From the NCBI RefSeq assembly GCF_044386045.1, contig NZ_JBISCD010000036.1, positions 62,001 through 126,000 on the forward strand: a DNA stretch of 64,000 nucleotides, in the 5' to 3' direction. Shown here in pieces: positions 7,818-15,369 of the stretch. Within the stretch, counting starts at the first letter, position 1. Every line of letters starts with the position of its first letter. A program made the position numbers and the translations under genes. This stretch comes from Thalassobellus sediminis (lineage in GTDB: Bacteria; Bacteroidota; Bacteroidia; Flavobacteriales; Flavobacteriaceae). Below the pieces are notes generated by a model. It made no database searches, was not told where the DNA came from, and saw only the letters and a list, made by a program, of their open reading frames with translations.

Positions 7818-7870
7818 AATTAATATATTTAAATACCATTAATGTTAGTATTTACTAATGCAAGTTACTA
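7798..7870 (-). promoter_or_regulatory. Candidate hipBA promoter/operator
   Basis: A 15-bp direct repeat TTAATGTTAGTATTT occurs at 7798-7812 and 7839-7853. The upstream copy forms a perfect palindrome TTAGTA-TT-TACTAA at 7845-7858; the other keeps only one half-site. On the minus strand, TAACTTG (7867-7861) resembles the flavobacterial -7 element TAnnTTTG and lies next to the palindrome. This fits autorepression by the HipB-like protein, an inference from position and symmetry. Confidence 0.55.
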
Positions 7871-7987
7871 AAAATATTTGAGATAGGCGTGTAGAATGAT
7901 GTTGATTGTTGGTAAAAGCCATCAATAATAATTGTTTCAAATGTTAATGTTGGTTTTTACTTTCTTTAAAACAGGTGGTAGGAGGTG

Positions 7988-8719
7988 TTATTTGTCTTTT
8001 TTGTAAAGCGGAATGCGATACGAAATGGTATAGCTGTAACCAACGCCTATACCGCCACTATCAAAAGTTTTGTTGAATCCAGGAATGTATACGTTTTGGA
8101 AGTTATCTGGTTCAGTTTCACTAGCTAAAACTTTAAGTTGCACATTAAGACCTATAAATAAATTATTAAATAATTCGGCTTTCATACCTAACATAAGTTC
8201 TACCCAAACAGCTGTTAAATCTTTAAACTCTATTAAATCGGGTGAAGAAAATTGTGGCTCCCAGTATTGGTTAGTATTATATATATTGTAGCTATTAAGA
8301 TTTTGACTAAAAGTACTTGCTCCAACACGAAATCCTGCAAATATCATATTATCCATATCTAACCAGTTTTGATACATGTTGTAGTCAATACCTGCTTTAA
8401 TATAGCTTCCTTTACTAGTAATATCAAGGTAGTCAGTACTCGTGTTTTTCTCTTCAGTGCCAATTTCTCCAGCAATATATAGCCGTTTTTTTAATCTGTA
8501 ATCTGCTGTAACTTCAAACCCTGTATAGTCATCATCAAGAAATGTACGTGCAAGTTTGCTGATATCTGCGCCTACCCGAAGACCATATTTTTCTTTAATC
8601 TTTATAGAATCGGTTACAGTACTAGTAATAATATCATTTTGTGCGTTTACAGGAGCACAAATGAAAAGTATTAGTATGATGTTACTAATAAAATATAATA
8701 AAATGTGCTTCTTCTTCAT
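7988..8719 (-). CDS. DUF6048 family outer-membrane-like protein
   Basis: Exported protein of 243 residues. A clear signal peptide (MKKKHILLYFISNIILILFI, cleavage near VNAQ) precedes a body of alternating strands with aromatic ends (YIAGEIGTEE, SYIKAGIDYN, AGFRVGAS, MLGMKAEL, GVGYSYTISYRIPL), which suggests a small outer-membrane beta-barrel. The C-terminal strands fit that. It starts inside the 3' end of the DUF6452 gene, overlapping by 35 bases, so the two are translationally linked and follow rlmD in one minus-strand operon. Family name is from memory; function unknown. Confidence 0.8.
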   Translation of the reverse strand: MKKKHILLYFISNIILILFICAPVNAQNDIITSTVTDSIKIKEKYGLRVGADISKLARTFLDDDYTGFEVTADYRLKKRLYIAGEIGTEEKNTSTDYLDITSKGSYIKAGIDYNMYQNWLDMDNMIFAGFRVGASTFSQNLNSYNIYNTNQYWEPQFSSPDLIEFKDLTAVWVELMLGMKAELFNNLFIGLNVQLKVLASETEPDNFQNVYIPGFNKTFDSGGIGVGYSYTISYRIPLYKKDK

Positions 8720-9218
8720 TTTCTACAGGTTGATTATCGTTTGTGGGTTGACTTGACTGTATCCAGTTATCGGAATCTGGCTCAATATTAAAAGTTACAT
8801 TTTTAAAAATGGTTTTGTAGCCACAAGCACGAGATACATATACATCTTCTCTTGTGTAATTTATGGTTATAATATCTGGATTGCCCTCTGCAAAATCGTC
8901 GTTAGGATCATTAGGTGTTCCATTATTATTTACTTCATAGTTATTGTGTAGTATGTATTGTGTTGTATCTTCATTAGTGTTTAATGGTAATACAATAGTG
9001 CTTGTTGCAGTATAAATACCTAAGGCATCGTCATTACCAACTCCAATAATAAGCAGATTAGTAGCGTTTTTTTTGTTTTCTATATTTTCTGAATTATAAA
9101 CATCAACAATTAAATTTGGAGTTGTTGGTGTATTTTCAGGACATATATCATCACGTTCGCAACTTATGTAGGTTATTGTTGCAATTAGAATGATAACAAG
9201 TAGGCTTATTTTTTTCAT
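8685..9218 (-). CDS. DUF6452 family lipoprotein
   Basis: Secreted lipoprotein of 177 residues: signal sequence MKKISLLVIILIATITYISC with the lipobox cysteine at 20, followed by an acidic start. The mature part is beta-rich with no recognisable catalytic motif. Cysteines at 20 (lipid-modified), 26 and near the C-terminus (RACGYKTIFKN) could leave a structural pair. It is 8 bases after rlmD and overlaps the next gene by 35 bases; the gene order rlmD, DUF6452, DUF6048 looks conserved in this family of bacteria (from memory). Function unknown. Confidence 0.8.
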   Translation of the reverse strand: MKKISLLVIILIATITYISCERDDICPENTPTTPNLIVDVYNSENIENKKNATNLLIIGVGNDDALGIYTATSTIVLPLNTNEDTTQYILHNNYEVNNNGTPNDPNDDFAEGNPDIITINYTREDVYVSRACGYKTIFKNVTFNIEPDSDNWIQSSQPTNDNQPVENEEEAHFIIFY

Positions 9219-9226
9219 TAATAATT

Positions 9227-10639
9227 TTATCGTTTTTCCAAAAGTACAACATTTTCTACATGGAATGTTTGTGGAAACATATCAACAGCTTGGGTTTTTG
9301 TTACTTTATACTGCGCATCCATTAAGGCTAAATCTCTGGCTTGCGTAGCGCTATTACAGCTTACGTAAACTACTTTTTTAGGTGCTATATTTAATATTTG
9401 TTGTACGACATCTTTGTGCATACCATCACGTGGCGGATCGGTAATAATAACATCTGGTTCGCCATGTGTGTTTATAAAATCAGCATTAAATACATTTTTC
9501 ATATCGCCAACAAAGAATTCAACGTTATTAATGTTATTTAATTGTGCATTTTCTTTGGCAGCTATAATAGCATCTGGTACTGCTTCCACACCAATTACTT
9601 TATTAGCTTGTTTTGCAACAAATTGAGCAATAGTACCGGTACCTGTATATAAGTCGTAAACTAATTCGTTTCCATTTAAACCAGCAAAGTCTCGTGTTAT
9701 TTTATATAACTCAAAAGCTTGATCGGAATTTGTTTGATAAAACGATTTGGCGTTAATTTTAAATTTTAAGCCTTCCATGTCTTCAAATATGTGGTCATTT
9801 CCTTTATAACAAATAACATCTTGATCGTAAATGGTATCGTTTGCTTTTTCGTTAATAACGTATTGTAAGGATGTTATTTCTGGAAACGTTTCAGCAATAA
9901 AATCTAATAATAATTCACGTTTCGTTTTATCTTCTTGAAACATCTGAAGCATCACCATAATATCACCAGTACTTGATGTACGAATCATCATGGTACGTAA
10001 TAAACCGGTTTGATTACGCGTATTGAAAAATTCTATGTCATTTTCAATAGCAAATTTTTTAACCGCATTTCTTATGGCGTTTGAAGGATCTGCTTGTAAA
10101 TGGCATTTGTTTATGTCTAAAATTTTATCCCACATACCCGGAATATGAAAACCTAAAGCATTTCTATCTCCTAGATCTTCATCAGATTGAATTTCTTCTA
10201 ATGTTAACCAACGGCTATCGCTAAAAGAGAATTCCATTTTATTTCTGTAGAAATATTGATTAGCAGAGCCTAATATAGGTGTTACTTCAGGAAGTTCTAT
10301 ATGCCCAATACGGATTAAGTTATTGGTAACTTCTTTTTGCTTGTAAAATAACTGGTGTTCGTATGCCATATCTTGCCATTTACAACCACCACAAACTCCA
10401 AAATGCTCGCAAGCAGGTTGGGTTCTTTTATCAGAAAGTTTATGAAAAATCGTTGCTTTTCCTTCGTAATAAGCTTTTCGCTTTTTAAAAGTCTGTACAT
10501 CAACAATATCACCAGGTACGGCATTTGGTAAAAAAATCACTTTTCCGTCAGGTGCTTTGGCTATGGTTTTTCCTTTTGCGCCAGCATCAATGACTTCTAC
10601 GTTTTCAAAAACTTGTTTTCTTGTTTTTCTTCTAGACAT
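9227..10639 (-). CDS. rlmD: 23S rRNA (uracil-1939-C5)-methyltransferase RlmD
   Basis: Methylates C5 of a uracil in 23S rRNA with SAM. Full length at 470 residues. An N-terminal TRAM domain (about 10-70) is followed by a CEHFGVCGGCKWQ cluster (about 76-88) that with a later cysteine binds a 4Fe-4S centre. The methyltransferase domain shows DLYTGTGTIAQF (SAM binding), ITDPPRDGMH and the catalytic cysteine in VYVSCNSATQARDL near 425. In flavobacteria the enzyme is often annotated only as RlmD/RumA-like, so the exact uracil (1939 or 747) is inferred. First gene of an operon with the DUF6452 and DUF6048 genes. Confidence 0.93.
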   Translation of the reverse strand: MSRRKTRKQVFENVEVIDAGAKGKTIAKAPDGKVIFLPNAVPGDIVDVQTFKKRKAYYEGKATIFHKLSDKRTQPACEHFGVCGGCKWQDMAYEHQLFYKQKEVTNNLIRIGHIELPEVTPILGSANQYFYRNKMEFSFSDSRWLTLEEIQSDEDLGDRNALGFHIPGMWDKILDINKCHLQADPSNAIRNAVKKFAIENDIEFFNTRNQTGLLRTMMIRTSSTGDIMVMLQMFQEDKTKRELLLDFIAETFPEITSLQYVINEKANDTIYDQDVICYKGNDHIFEDMEGLKFKINAKSFYQTNSDQAFELYKITRDFAGLNGNELVYDLYTGTGTIAQFVAKQANKVIGVEAVPDAIIAAKENAQLNNINNVEFFVGDMKNVFNADFINTHGEPDVIITDPPRDGMHKDVVQQILNIAPKKVVYVSCNSATQARDLALMDAQYKVTKTQAVDMFPQTFHVENVVLLEKR

Positions 10640-10940
10640 GCTGCAAAAATAGTGAACTCATTTGTACTTTTTTGATTGAAGCGAAAAATAGTTATTTTCT
10701 TTTTATATTTTGTTTTTTTCGAGCTGCATAGCCTCGTTACGGAGCAATAGAGAAAGATGAAATTTGGGAAGAAAAGTACATTTTACAGCCAATTATAAAA
10801 AGTGTAAATGAGTTTATGAATAACCACAAATAAATATTACTTTATTTCCATTAACTTTAAAGGAATTTCAATTTAATCTAAAATAAAATGAACCTTTTTA
10901 GAATCTTACGGTCTTTAAAGTATAAAACGAAAGTTTTACA
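10640..10940. other. Intergenic region with a short gene-relic-like open frame
   Basis: This 301-base gap lies between divergently transcribed rlmD and the ECF sigma gene. A short plus-strand frame at 10732-10833 encodes 33 residues (PRYGAIEKDEIWEEKYILQP then IIKSVNEFMNNHK and stop), with amino-acid use like a protein C-terminus but no start codon at its head; it may be the tail of a decayed gene. TAACTTTA near 10854-10861 weakly resembles a -7 element for the sigma gene. No RNA or repeat was recognised. Confidence 0.35.
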
Positions 10941-11498
10941 ATGAATAAAAAAGAAGAACTAATAGATAGTAAGTTGATACTTGAATACCAGTCTGGAAAT
11001 GGTAAAGCTTTGGCTCTATTAGTTAAACGCTGGCATAAGTCATTCTGCAACAAGGCTTTTTGGGTAGTTAAAGATGCTGATTTAGCAAAAGATATAGCAC
11101 AGGATAGTTGGAATGTTGTAATTGATAAAATAGATAGGTTAAAGAATCCTAATAGTTTTGGTAGTTGGGCATTACGTATTGTTTATAACAAATCTCTAGA
11201 TGTTATAAATGCAAATAAAAGGAATAATAAAGCTCTTGAAGATTATAAATATGAACAGAATGAACTCGTTATAGAAGACGAAAACGATACTGAAAACTTG
11301 AAAAACACACTTTTAAAATCAATAAAAGAATTACCACAACATCAACAGGTTGTAATTAGGTTGTTTTATCTACAAGACTATTCATTAAAAGAGATAAGTG
11401 ATATTTTGAATATATCAGTTGGTACAGCAAAATCGAGATTATTTCATGCTAGAGAAAAATTAAAACAAACATTAAAAAATAAAAATTATGAAAACTAA
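10941..11498 (+). CDS. ECF-type RNA polymerase sigma factor
   Basis: Sigma-70 family factor of the extracytoplasmic-function group, 185 residues. Region 2 spans about 25-95 (ADLAKDIAQDSWNVVIDKID), and region 4 about 125-180 with the HTH (LPQHQQVVIRLFYLQDYSLK then EISDILNISVGTAKSRLFHA). No region 3, as expected for ECF factors. The following gene overlaps it by 11 bases and encodes a membrane protein, an arrangement typical of a sigma factor with a membrane-bound regulator. Target promoters are unknown. Confidence 0.92.
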   Translation: MNKKEELIDSKLILEYQSGNGKALALLVKRWHKSFCNKAFWVVKDADLAKDIAQDSWNVVIDKIDRLKNPNSFGSWALRIVYNKSLDVINANKRNNKALEDYKYEQNELVIEDENDTENLKNTLLKSIKELPQHQQVVIRLFYLQDYSLKEISDILNISVGTAKSRLFHAREKLKQTLKNKNYEN

Positions 11499-11874
11499 TA
11501 ATGAAGACATCGACAAATTAATTAAAGAAACCTTAACAGAAGAAGAAGCTAAATTCTATGACGAGTTGGATGAGCAAAACCTATTTCAAATGTTAGCAGG
11601 TATTTTTAAAGGTAAAAACACATGGTTAGCTATAATTATGAATATTATGAACATAATTATTTTTGGATTACTTATTTATTGTATTATTCAAACTATGGAT
11701 GTCGAAAAAACTAACGATTTAATTTTATGGGTAGGTGCGGTGATATTATGTTTTTTGACCATGAGTATGATTAAAATATATATGTGGATGCAAATACATA
11801 AGAATGCTGTTATTCGTGAGATTAAGCGATTAGAATTACAAGTATCATCACTCTCAGGAAGAATGTCTGAATAA
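11488..11874 (+). CDS. DUF6768 family membrane protein, putative sigma-factor regulator
   Basis: Protein of 128 residues with an acidic cytoplasmic N-terminus (NEDIDKLIKETLTEEEAKFY), two transmembrane helices (about 47-70 and 80-100) and an amphipathic C-terminal helix (NAVIREIKRLELQVSSLSGR). It overlaps the ECF sigma gene by 11 bases. The coupling suggests it controls the sigma factor, but it lacks the zinc-binding ZAS motif of classical anti-sigma factors, so the anti-sigma role is only an inference. DUF number is from memory. Confidence 0.75.
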   Translation: MKTNNEDIDKLIKETLTEEEAKFYDELDEQNLFQMLAGIFKGKNTWLAIIMNIMNIIIFGLLIYCIIQTMDVEKTNDLILWVGAVILCFLTMSMIKIYMWMQIHKNAVIREIKRLELQVSSLSGRMSE

Positions 11875-12008
11875 CATTTTTTGAAGCAATTAATATTTAG
11901 TAATTTGCGAGTCCTAGGGATGATTTCTCTCCCACGCTGCTTTTTCGAATCTTCGGAAGAATAAAGGTACAGAAGGAATGGTTATTTATTAATTTAACAC
12001 AAATTAAA

Positions 12009-13289
12009 ATGGCTGTTTTAAAAAAATTAGGTTCTCAGCAATTAATTGAATTAGAAAACAAGTATGGAGCTCACAACTATCACCCACTTCCTGTGGTTTT
12101 AAACAGGGGAGAAGGTGTGTATGTTTGGGATATAGATGGCAAACAGTATTACGATTTCCTTTCGGCATATTCCGCAGTAAATCAAGGGCATTGTCACCCA
12201 AAAATAGTTAATGCTATGGCGCAACAGGCGCAAACTTTAACGTTAACCTCTAGAGCATTTCATAACGATGTGCTTGGTAGATACGAAAAATTTGCTTGCG
12301 ATTTTTTTGGGTTTGATAAGCTATTACCAATGAATACGGGAGCAGAGGCAGTTGAAACCGCTTTAAAGCTTTGTAGAAAATGGGCTTATGAAGTAAAGGG
12401 TATTGATGAAAATAAAGCTGAAATTATTGTTTGCGAAAATAATTTTCACGGACGTACAACAACTATTATTTCTTTTAGTAATGATCCTGTTGCACGTGAA
12501 AATTTCGGACCGTTTACAAACGGGTTTATTAAAATTGAATATGATAATTTAGAAGCTTTAGAAGCTACTTTAAAAAATAATCCGAATGTAGCAGGTTTTT
12601 TAGTGGAGCCAATACAAGGAGAAGCAGGTGTTTATGTGCCAAGCGATAATTATTTAGCAAAAGCAAAAGCACTTTGCGAACAGTATAATGTATTGTTTAT
12701 TGCAGATGAAGTTCAAACAGGTATTGCTAGAACTGGACGTTTATTGGCTACTTGTGGTAATTGTAATTGTGAAAACAAAAATTGCTCAAATACACCAGAT
12801 GTAAAACCGGATGTTTTAATACTTGGTAAAGCCATAAGTGGCGGTGTGTATCCTGTGTCTGCTGTTTTAGCAAACAATAGCATTATGGGTGTTATTAAAC
12901 CAGGAAATCATGGTAGCACTTTTGGGGGCAATCCTGTAGCTGCTACAGTAGCTATTGCTGCTTTAGAAGTTGTAAGAGATGAGAAACTTGCAGAAAATGC
13001 AGAAACATTAGGGCAATTGTTTAGAAGTGAATTAAATAAATATATTGAAACGAGTAGCATTGCTAAATTGGTTAGAGGTAAAGGTTTGCTTAATGCGATT
13101 GTTATTAATGATGATGAAGAAAGTGATACAGCTTGGAATATCTGTTTAGCATTACGCGATAATGGTTTGTTAGCAAAACCAACTCATGGTAATATTATAC
13201 GTTTTGCGCCACCTTTGGTTATGACTAAAGAACAATTATTAGATTGTGTTAGCATTATTATAAAAACATTGAAGCAATTTGAAAGCTAA
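12009..13289 (+). CDS. rocD: Ornithine--oxo-acid transaminase
   Basis: PLP enzyme that moves the delta-amino group of ornithine to 2-oxoglutarate, giving glutamate-5-semialdehyde, in arginine/ornithine breakdown and proline synthesis. 426 residues. Class III aminotransferase signature [13 protein letters not shown] precedes the PLP lysine in [40 protein letters not shown] near the N-terminal third binds the cofactor phosphate. Odd: between them is a cysteine-rich insertion, [17 protein letters not shown], with five cysteines. From memory this insert is usual in flavobacterial RocD but missing in many others. The gene appears to be transcribed alone. Confidence 0.94.
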   Translation: MAVLKKLGSQQLIELENKYGAHNYHPLPVVLNRGEGVYVWDIDGKQYYDFLSAYSAVNQGHCHPKIVNAMAQQAQTLTLTSRAFHNDVLGRYEKFACDFFGFDKLLPMNTGAEAVETALKLCRKWAYEVKGIDENKAEIIVCENNFHGRTTTIISFSNDPVARENFGPFTNGFIKIEYDNLEALEATLKNNPNVAGFLVEPIQGEAGVYVPSDNYLAKAKALCEQYNVLFIADEVQTGIARTGRLLATCGNCNCENKNCSNTPDVKPDVLILGKAISGGVYPVSAVLANNSIMGVIKPGNHGSTFGGNPVAATVAIAALEVVRDEKLAENAETLGQLFRSELNKYIETSSIAKLVRGKGLLNAIVINDDEESDTAWNICLALRDNGLLAKPTHGNIIRFAPPLVMTKEQLLDCVSIIIKTLKQFES

Positions 13290-13323
13290 AAATGGATATT
13301 TGATAGATAAAAATTAATTTTAT

Positions 13324-13773
13324 ATGGAAGGAAAGTCGGTTTTTGAAAGTTTTGAATTAGAAGTAAATGATGAAATTAAAGGGTTTTTAAAAGAAATAGC
13401 AAAATGGGCTTATTTTTTATCTATTCTTGGTTTTGTGGGTATAGCATTTATGATTATTGGAGGTGTTGGTGTTAGTCTCTATACAGGTTTAAATCAATTT
13501 GGAGGAAATACAGCTTATGGGTTGGGGTATTCCGCTGGAATAGGTCTAGTGTATGTTATTTTAGCTTTGATTTATTTTTTCCCAGTTATATATTTGTTTA
13601 AATTTTCTGTTAAAATGAAAAAGGCTTTAAAATCTATTAATAATGAAGACTTTAAAAATGCTTTTTTAAATTTAAAATCACATTATAAGTTTATGGGGAT
13701 TTTTACCATAGTAATAATATCTATCTATTTTTTTATATTAGTAGGAGCTATTGCTGGCAATGCATTATTTTAA
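13324..13773 (+). CDS. DUF5362 family membrane protein
   Basis: Protein of 149 residues with a short cytoplasmic N-terminus (VNDEIKGFLKEIAKWAYFLS) leading into three or four hydrophobic helices at about 29-55, 75-100 and 122-147. The glycine-rich first helices (IGGVGVSLY, GLGYSAGIGLVYV) and loop KMKKALKSINNEDFKNAFLN fit DUF5362 proteins from memory. No catalytic residues are seen. Probably expressed with or just after rocD (34-base gap) and followed by a strong terminator. Function unknown. Confidence 0.75.
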   Translation: MEGKSVFESFELEVNDEIKGFLKEIAKWAYFLSILGFVGIAFMIIGGVGVSLYTGLNQFGGNTAYGLGYSAGIGLVYVILALIYFFPVIYLFKFSVKMKKALKSINNEDFKNAFLNLKSHYKFMGIFTIVIISIYFFILVGAIAGNALF

Positions 13774-13798
13774 TTTAATACCTACTAGTAGTAGAAAA

Positions 13799-13841
13799 TA
13801 AAAAAGAGGCTATTTTAAAAATTAAGATAGCCTCTTTTTAT
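13799..13841. terminator. Bidirectional intrinsic terminator
   Basis: AAAAAGAGGCTAT (13801-13813) pairs with ATAGCCTCTTTTT (13827-13839), with A-rich and T-rich flanks on both sides. It separates the convergent DUF5362 and CCC-motif genes and can serve both. Confidence 0.85.
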
Positions 13842-13853
13842 ATATTTAATAAT

Positions 13854-14171
13854 TTACTGGTTTTGTTGTGCTTCTTCAATTGCTTGTTCAATAACACTTT
13901 GAAATTCTTCCCAATCGCCAGTAGCTAAAACATAAATAATTCTTAGTAATACAAGAACACTAATAACAGCTGATATCAAGGCGACTATTTTTGCTGTTTT
14001 CATTGCTTGAATGTCTCCTTCATAGTCATCAGGGTTTAATTGAGCATCTTTAACTTTATTATGTGCAATTATATATGCTGGAACAGATAGTATGGCTCCA
14101 CCTAGGCAGCAGCAAATAAAACCTAAAATAGATAAGACGTATACAATAGTTGGGTTAAGTTGTTTTTTCAT
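13854..14171 (-). CDS. CCC-motif membrane protein
   Basis: Small membrane protein of 105 residues with a Cys-Cys-Cys run in its first helix (LGFICCCLGGAILSVPAYII, about 15-34), a conserved hydrophilic loop (HNKVKDAQLNPDDYEGDIQA) and a second helix (about 58-85), ending in a Glu/Gln-rich tail. The family is known only by the CCC motif; function is unknown. It is 10 bases downstream of a DUF2752 gene on the same strand, a pairing common in flavobacteria from memory, so the two probably work together at the membrane. Confidence 0.85.
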   Translation of the reverse strand: MKKQLNPTIVYVLSILGFICCCLGGAILSVPAYIIAHNKVKDAQLNPDDYEGDIQAMKTAKIVALISAVISVLVLLRIIYVLATGDWEEFQSVIEQAIEEAQQNQ

Positions 14172-14181
14172 GGTTGTATAT

Positions 14182-14466
14182 TTAATTAATTTTTTTCAAT
14201 ATAAAACTAACTATTATGGTAGCAATAGAAATAATTGCTAATGAACTTATAATTTTATTTGAAAATTTAAATTTATAAAATAGATTAATAATTATTATTA
14301 AAAACAAAGGGATTAGTGTGTAAATAGCAGGGTACATATAAAATGCCTCAACAAACTCTCCTTTAAAAACCAAAAGTGCTGATCGTTGTATACCACACCC
14401 CAAGCATTCTATTCCAAAAAGCTTCTTATTTAAGCATGGTAGCATGTATTCTTCTGGAGATTGCAA
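14182..14466 (-). CDS. DUF2752 domain membrane protein
   Basis: Protein of 94 residues. Its N-terminal half has the DUF2752 core: MLPCLNKKLFGIECLGCGIQ, with C11, C20 and C23 in a pattern like the family's C-P-x-K-x3-G-x2-C-P-G-C-G-x-T-R. Two helices follow at about 41-62 and 70-90. The proline and threonine of the usual C-P-G-C-G-x-T-R are replaced (CLGCGIQRS). The start at 14466 is tentative; the frame lacks an earlier ATG nearby. Likely operon with the CCC-motif gene 10 bases downstream. Function unknown. Confidence 0.8.
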   Translation of the reverse strand: MQSPEEYMLPCLNKKLFGIECLGCGIQRSALLVFKGEFVEAFYMYPAIYTLIPLFLIIIINLFYKFKFSNKIISSLAIISIATIIVSFILKKIN

Positions 14467-14622
14467 AAGTAATTGATGTTTGTTTTAGCAAATTTAAAAA
14501 AATAAACATAAGCTAAAACCTACTATTGATTTTTATTTTGAATCATGTTCATCTTTCTTTATTGTTAATTTGATTTGGTTTTTTTAGTGTAATTTAGCCG
14601 TCTTAATTTTTAAGAATAACAA

Positions 14623-14817
14623 ATGAAATATTTAAACTACTTACTAATCATTATTGGAGGATTTGTAGCAATGTATGCTAAGACTGGTTTAGAGCAAAAC
14701 CAATACATTTTAATAGGAGGTATTGTTTTACTTATGATTGGAGTTTATAGAATATCAAAAACGATTCCTAGTAAAAATACTGATGAAGATAATTTTGATG
14801 AGGAAACAAATAATTAG
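14623..14817 (+). CDS. Small two-helix membrane protein
   Basis: 64-residue protein with two hydrophobic segments (LNYLLIIIGGFVAMYA, about 4-19; YILIGGIVLLMIGVYRI, about 29-45) and an acidic tail (KNTDEDNFDEETNN). Only 2 bases separate its stop from the start of the DUF2027-Smr gene, so translation is likely coupled. I do not recognise a named family. Coding is supported by the clean start, codon usage like its neighbours and the tight spacing. Confidence 0.7.
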   Translation: MKYLNYLLIIIGGFVAMYAKTGLEQNQYILIGGIVLLMIGVYRISKTIPSKNTDEDNFDEETNN

Positions 14818-14819
14818 TT

Positions 14820-15365
14820 ATGACTTTTAAAATAGGCGATCATGTAATGGTTTTAGACGAAAACATGTCTGGTGTTGTTAAAGGCATTGTTGGAACTTCA
14901 ATTTCTATAGAAACTGAGGATGGTTTTTTGTTAGACTTCAAAAGTGAAGAGCTTATAAAAAATGCTTCTAAAAGTATGTTAAACAAAGCTAGGATACCAA
15001 ATTCTGTTATTTCAGAAAAAGAACTGCCAGCAAGGAAACAACAAAAGCGTGTAAAAGCTAAAGACAGATATGAACCAACTATGGAAGTGGATTTGCATAT
15101 TAATCAGTTAGTAAAATCGTCACGAAGTATGTCTAATCATGATATGTTAACCCTTCAATTAGATACAGCTAGACATAAACTAGATTGGGCTATATCAAAG
15201 CGTATTCAAAAAATTGTTTTTATTCACGGAGTAGGTGAAGGGGTTCTAAAAATAGAATTAGAATATTTATTTGGACGCTATAGCAACGTAAAATTCTATG
15301 ATGCTAATTACCAAAAATATGGTTTAGGAGCTACCGAAGTTTATATTTATCAAAACTCTAATTAG
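14820..15365 (+). CDS. Smr-domain protein (DUF2027 + Smr), MutS2-like C-terminal nuclease domain
   Basis: Protein of 181 residues without the MutS ATPase. The N-terminal part (about 1-55, FKIGDHVMVLDENMSGVVKG) looks like a KOW/DUF2027-type beta-barrel. The C-terminal Smr domain (about 87-178) has the MEVDLHINQLV start with the D-L-H motif and the IVFIHGVGEGVLKIELEYLF motif (H-G-x-G), which in other Smr proteins gives DNA nicking or mRNA cleavage. Often annotated as a mismatch-repair MutS, which is misleading; Smr-only proteins act on RNA or branched DNA. Cotranscribed with the small membrane protein just upstream. Confidence 0.88.
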   Translation: MTFKIGDHVMVLDENMSGVVKGIVGTSISIETEDGFLLDFKSEELIKNASKSMLNKARIPNSVISEKELPARKQQKRVKAKDRYEPTMEVDLHINQLVKSSRSMSNHDMLTLQLDTARHKLDWAISKRIQKIVFIHGVGEGVLKIELEYLFGRYSNVKFYDANYQKYGLGATEVYIYQNSN

Positions 15366-15369
15366 AAGT

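Noticed and set aside
11875..12008. Riboswitch or leader before rocD
   Set aside because: Only a weak CTTCGGAAG hairpin is seen; no recognisable riboswitch core.
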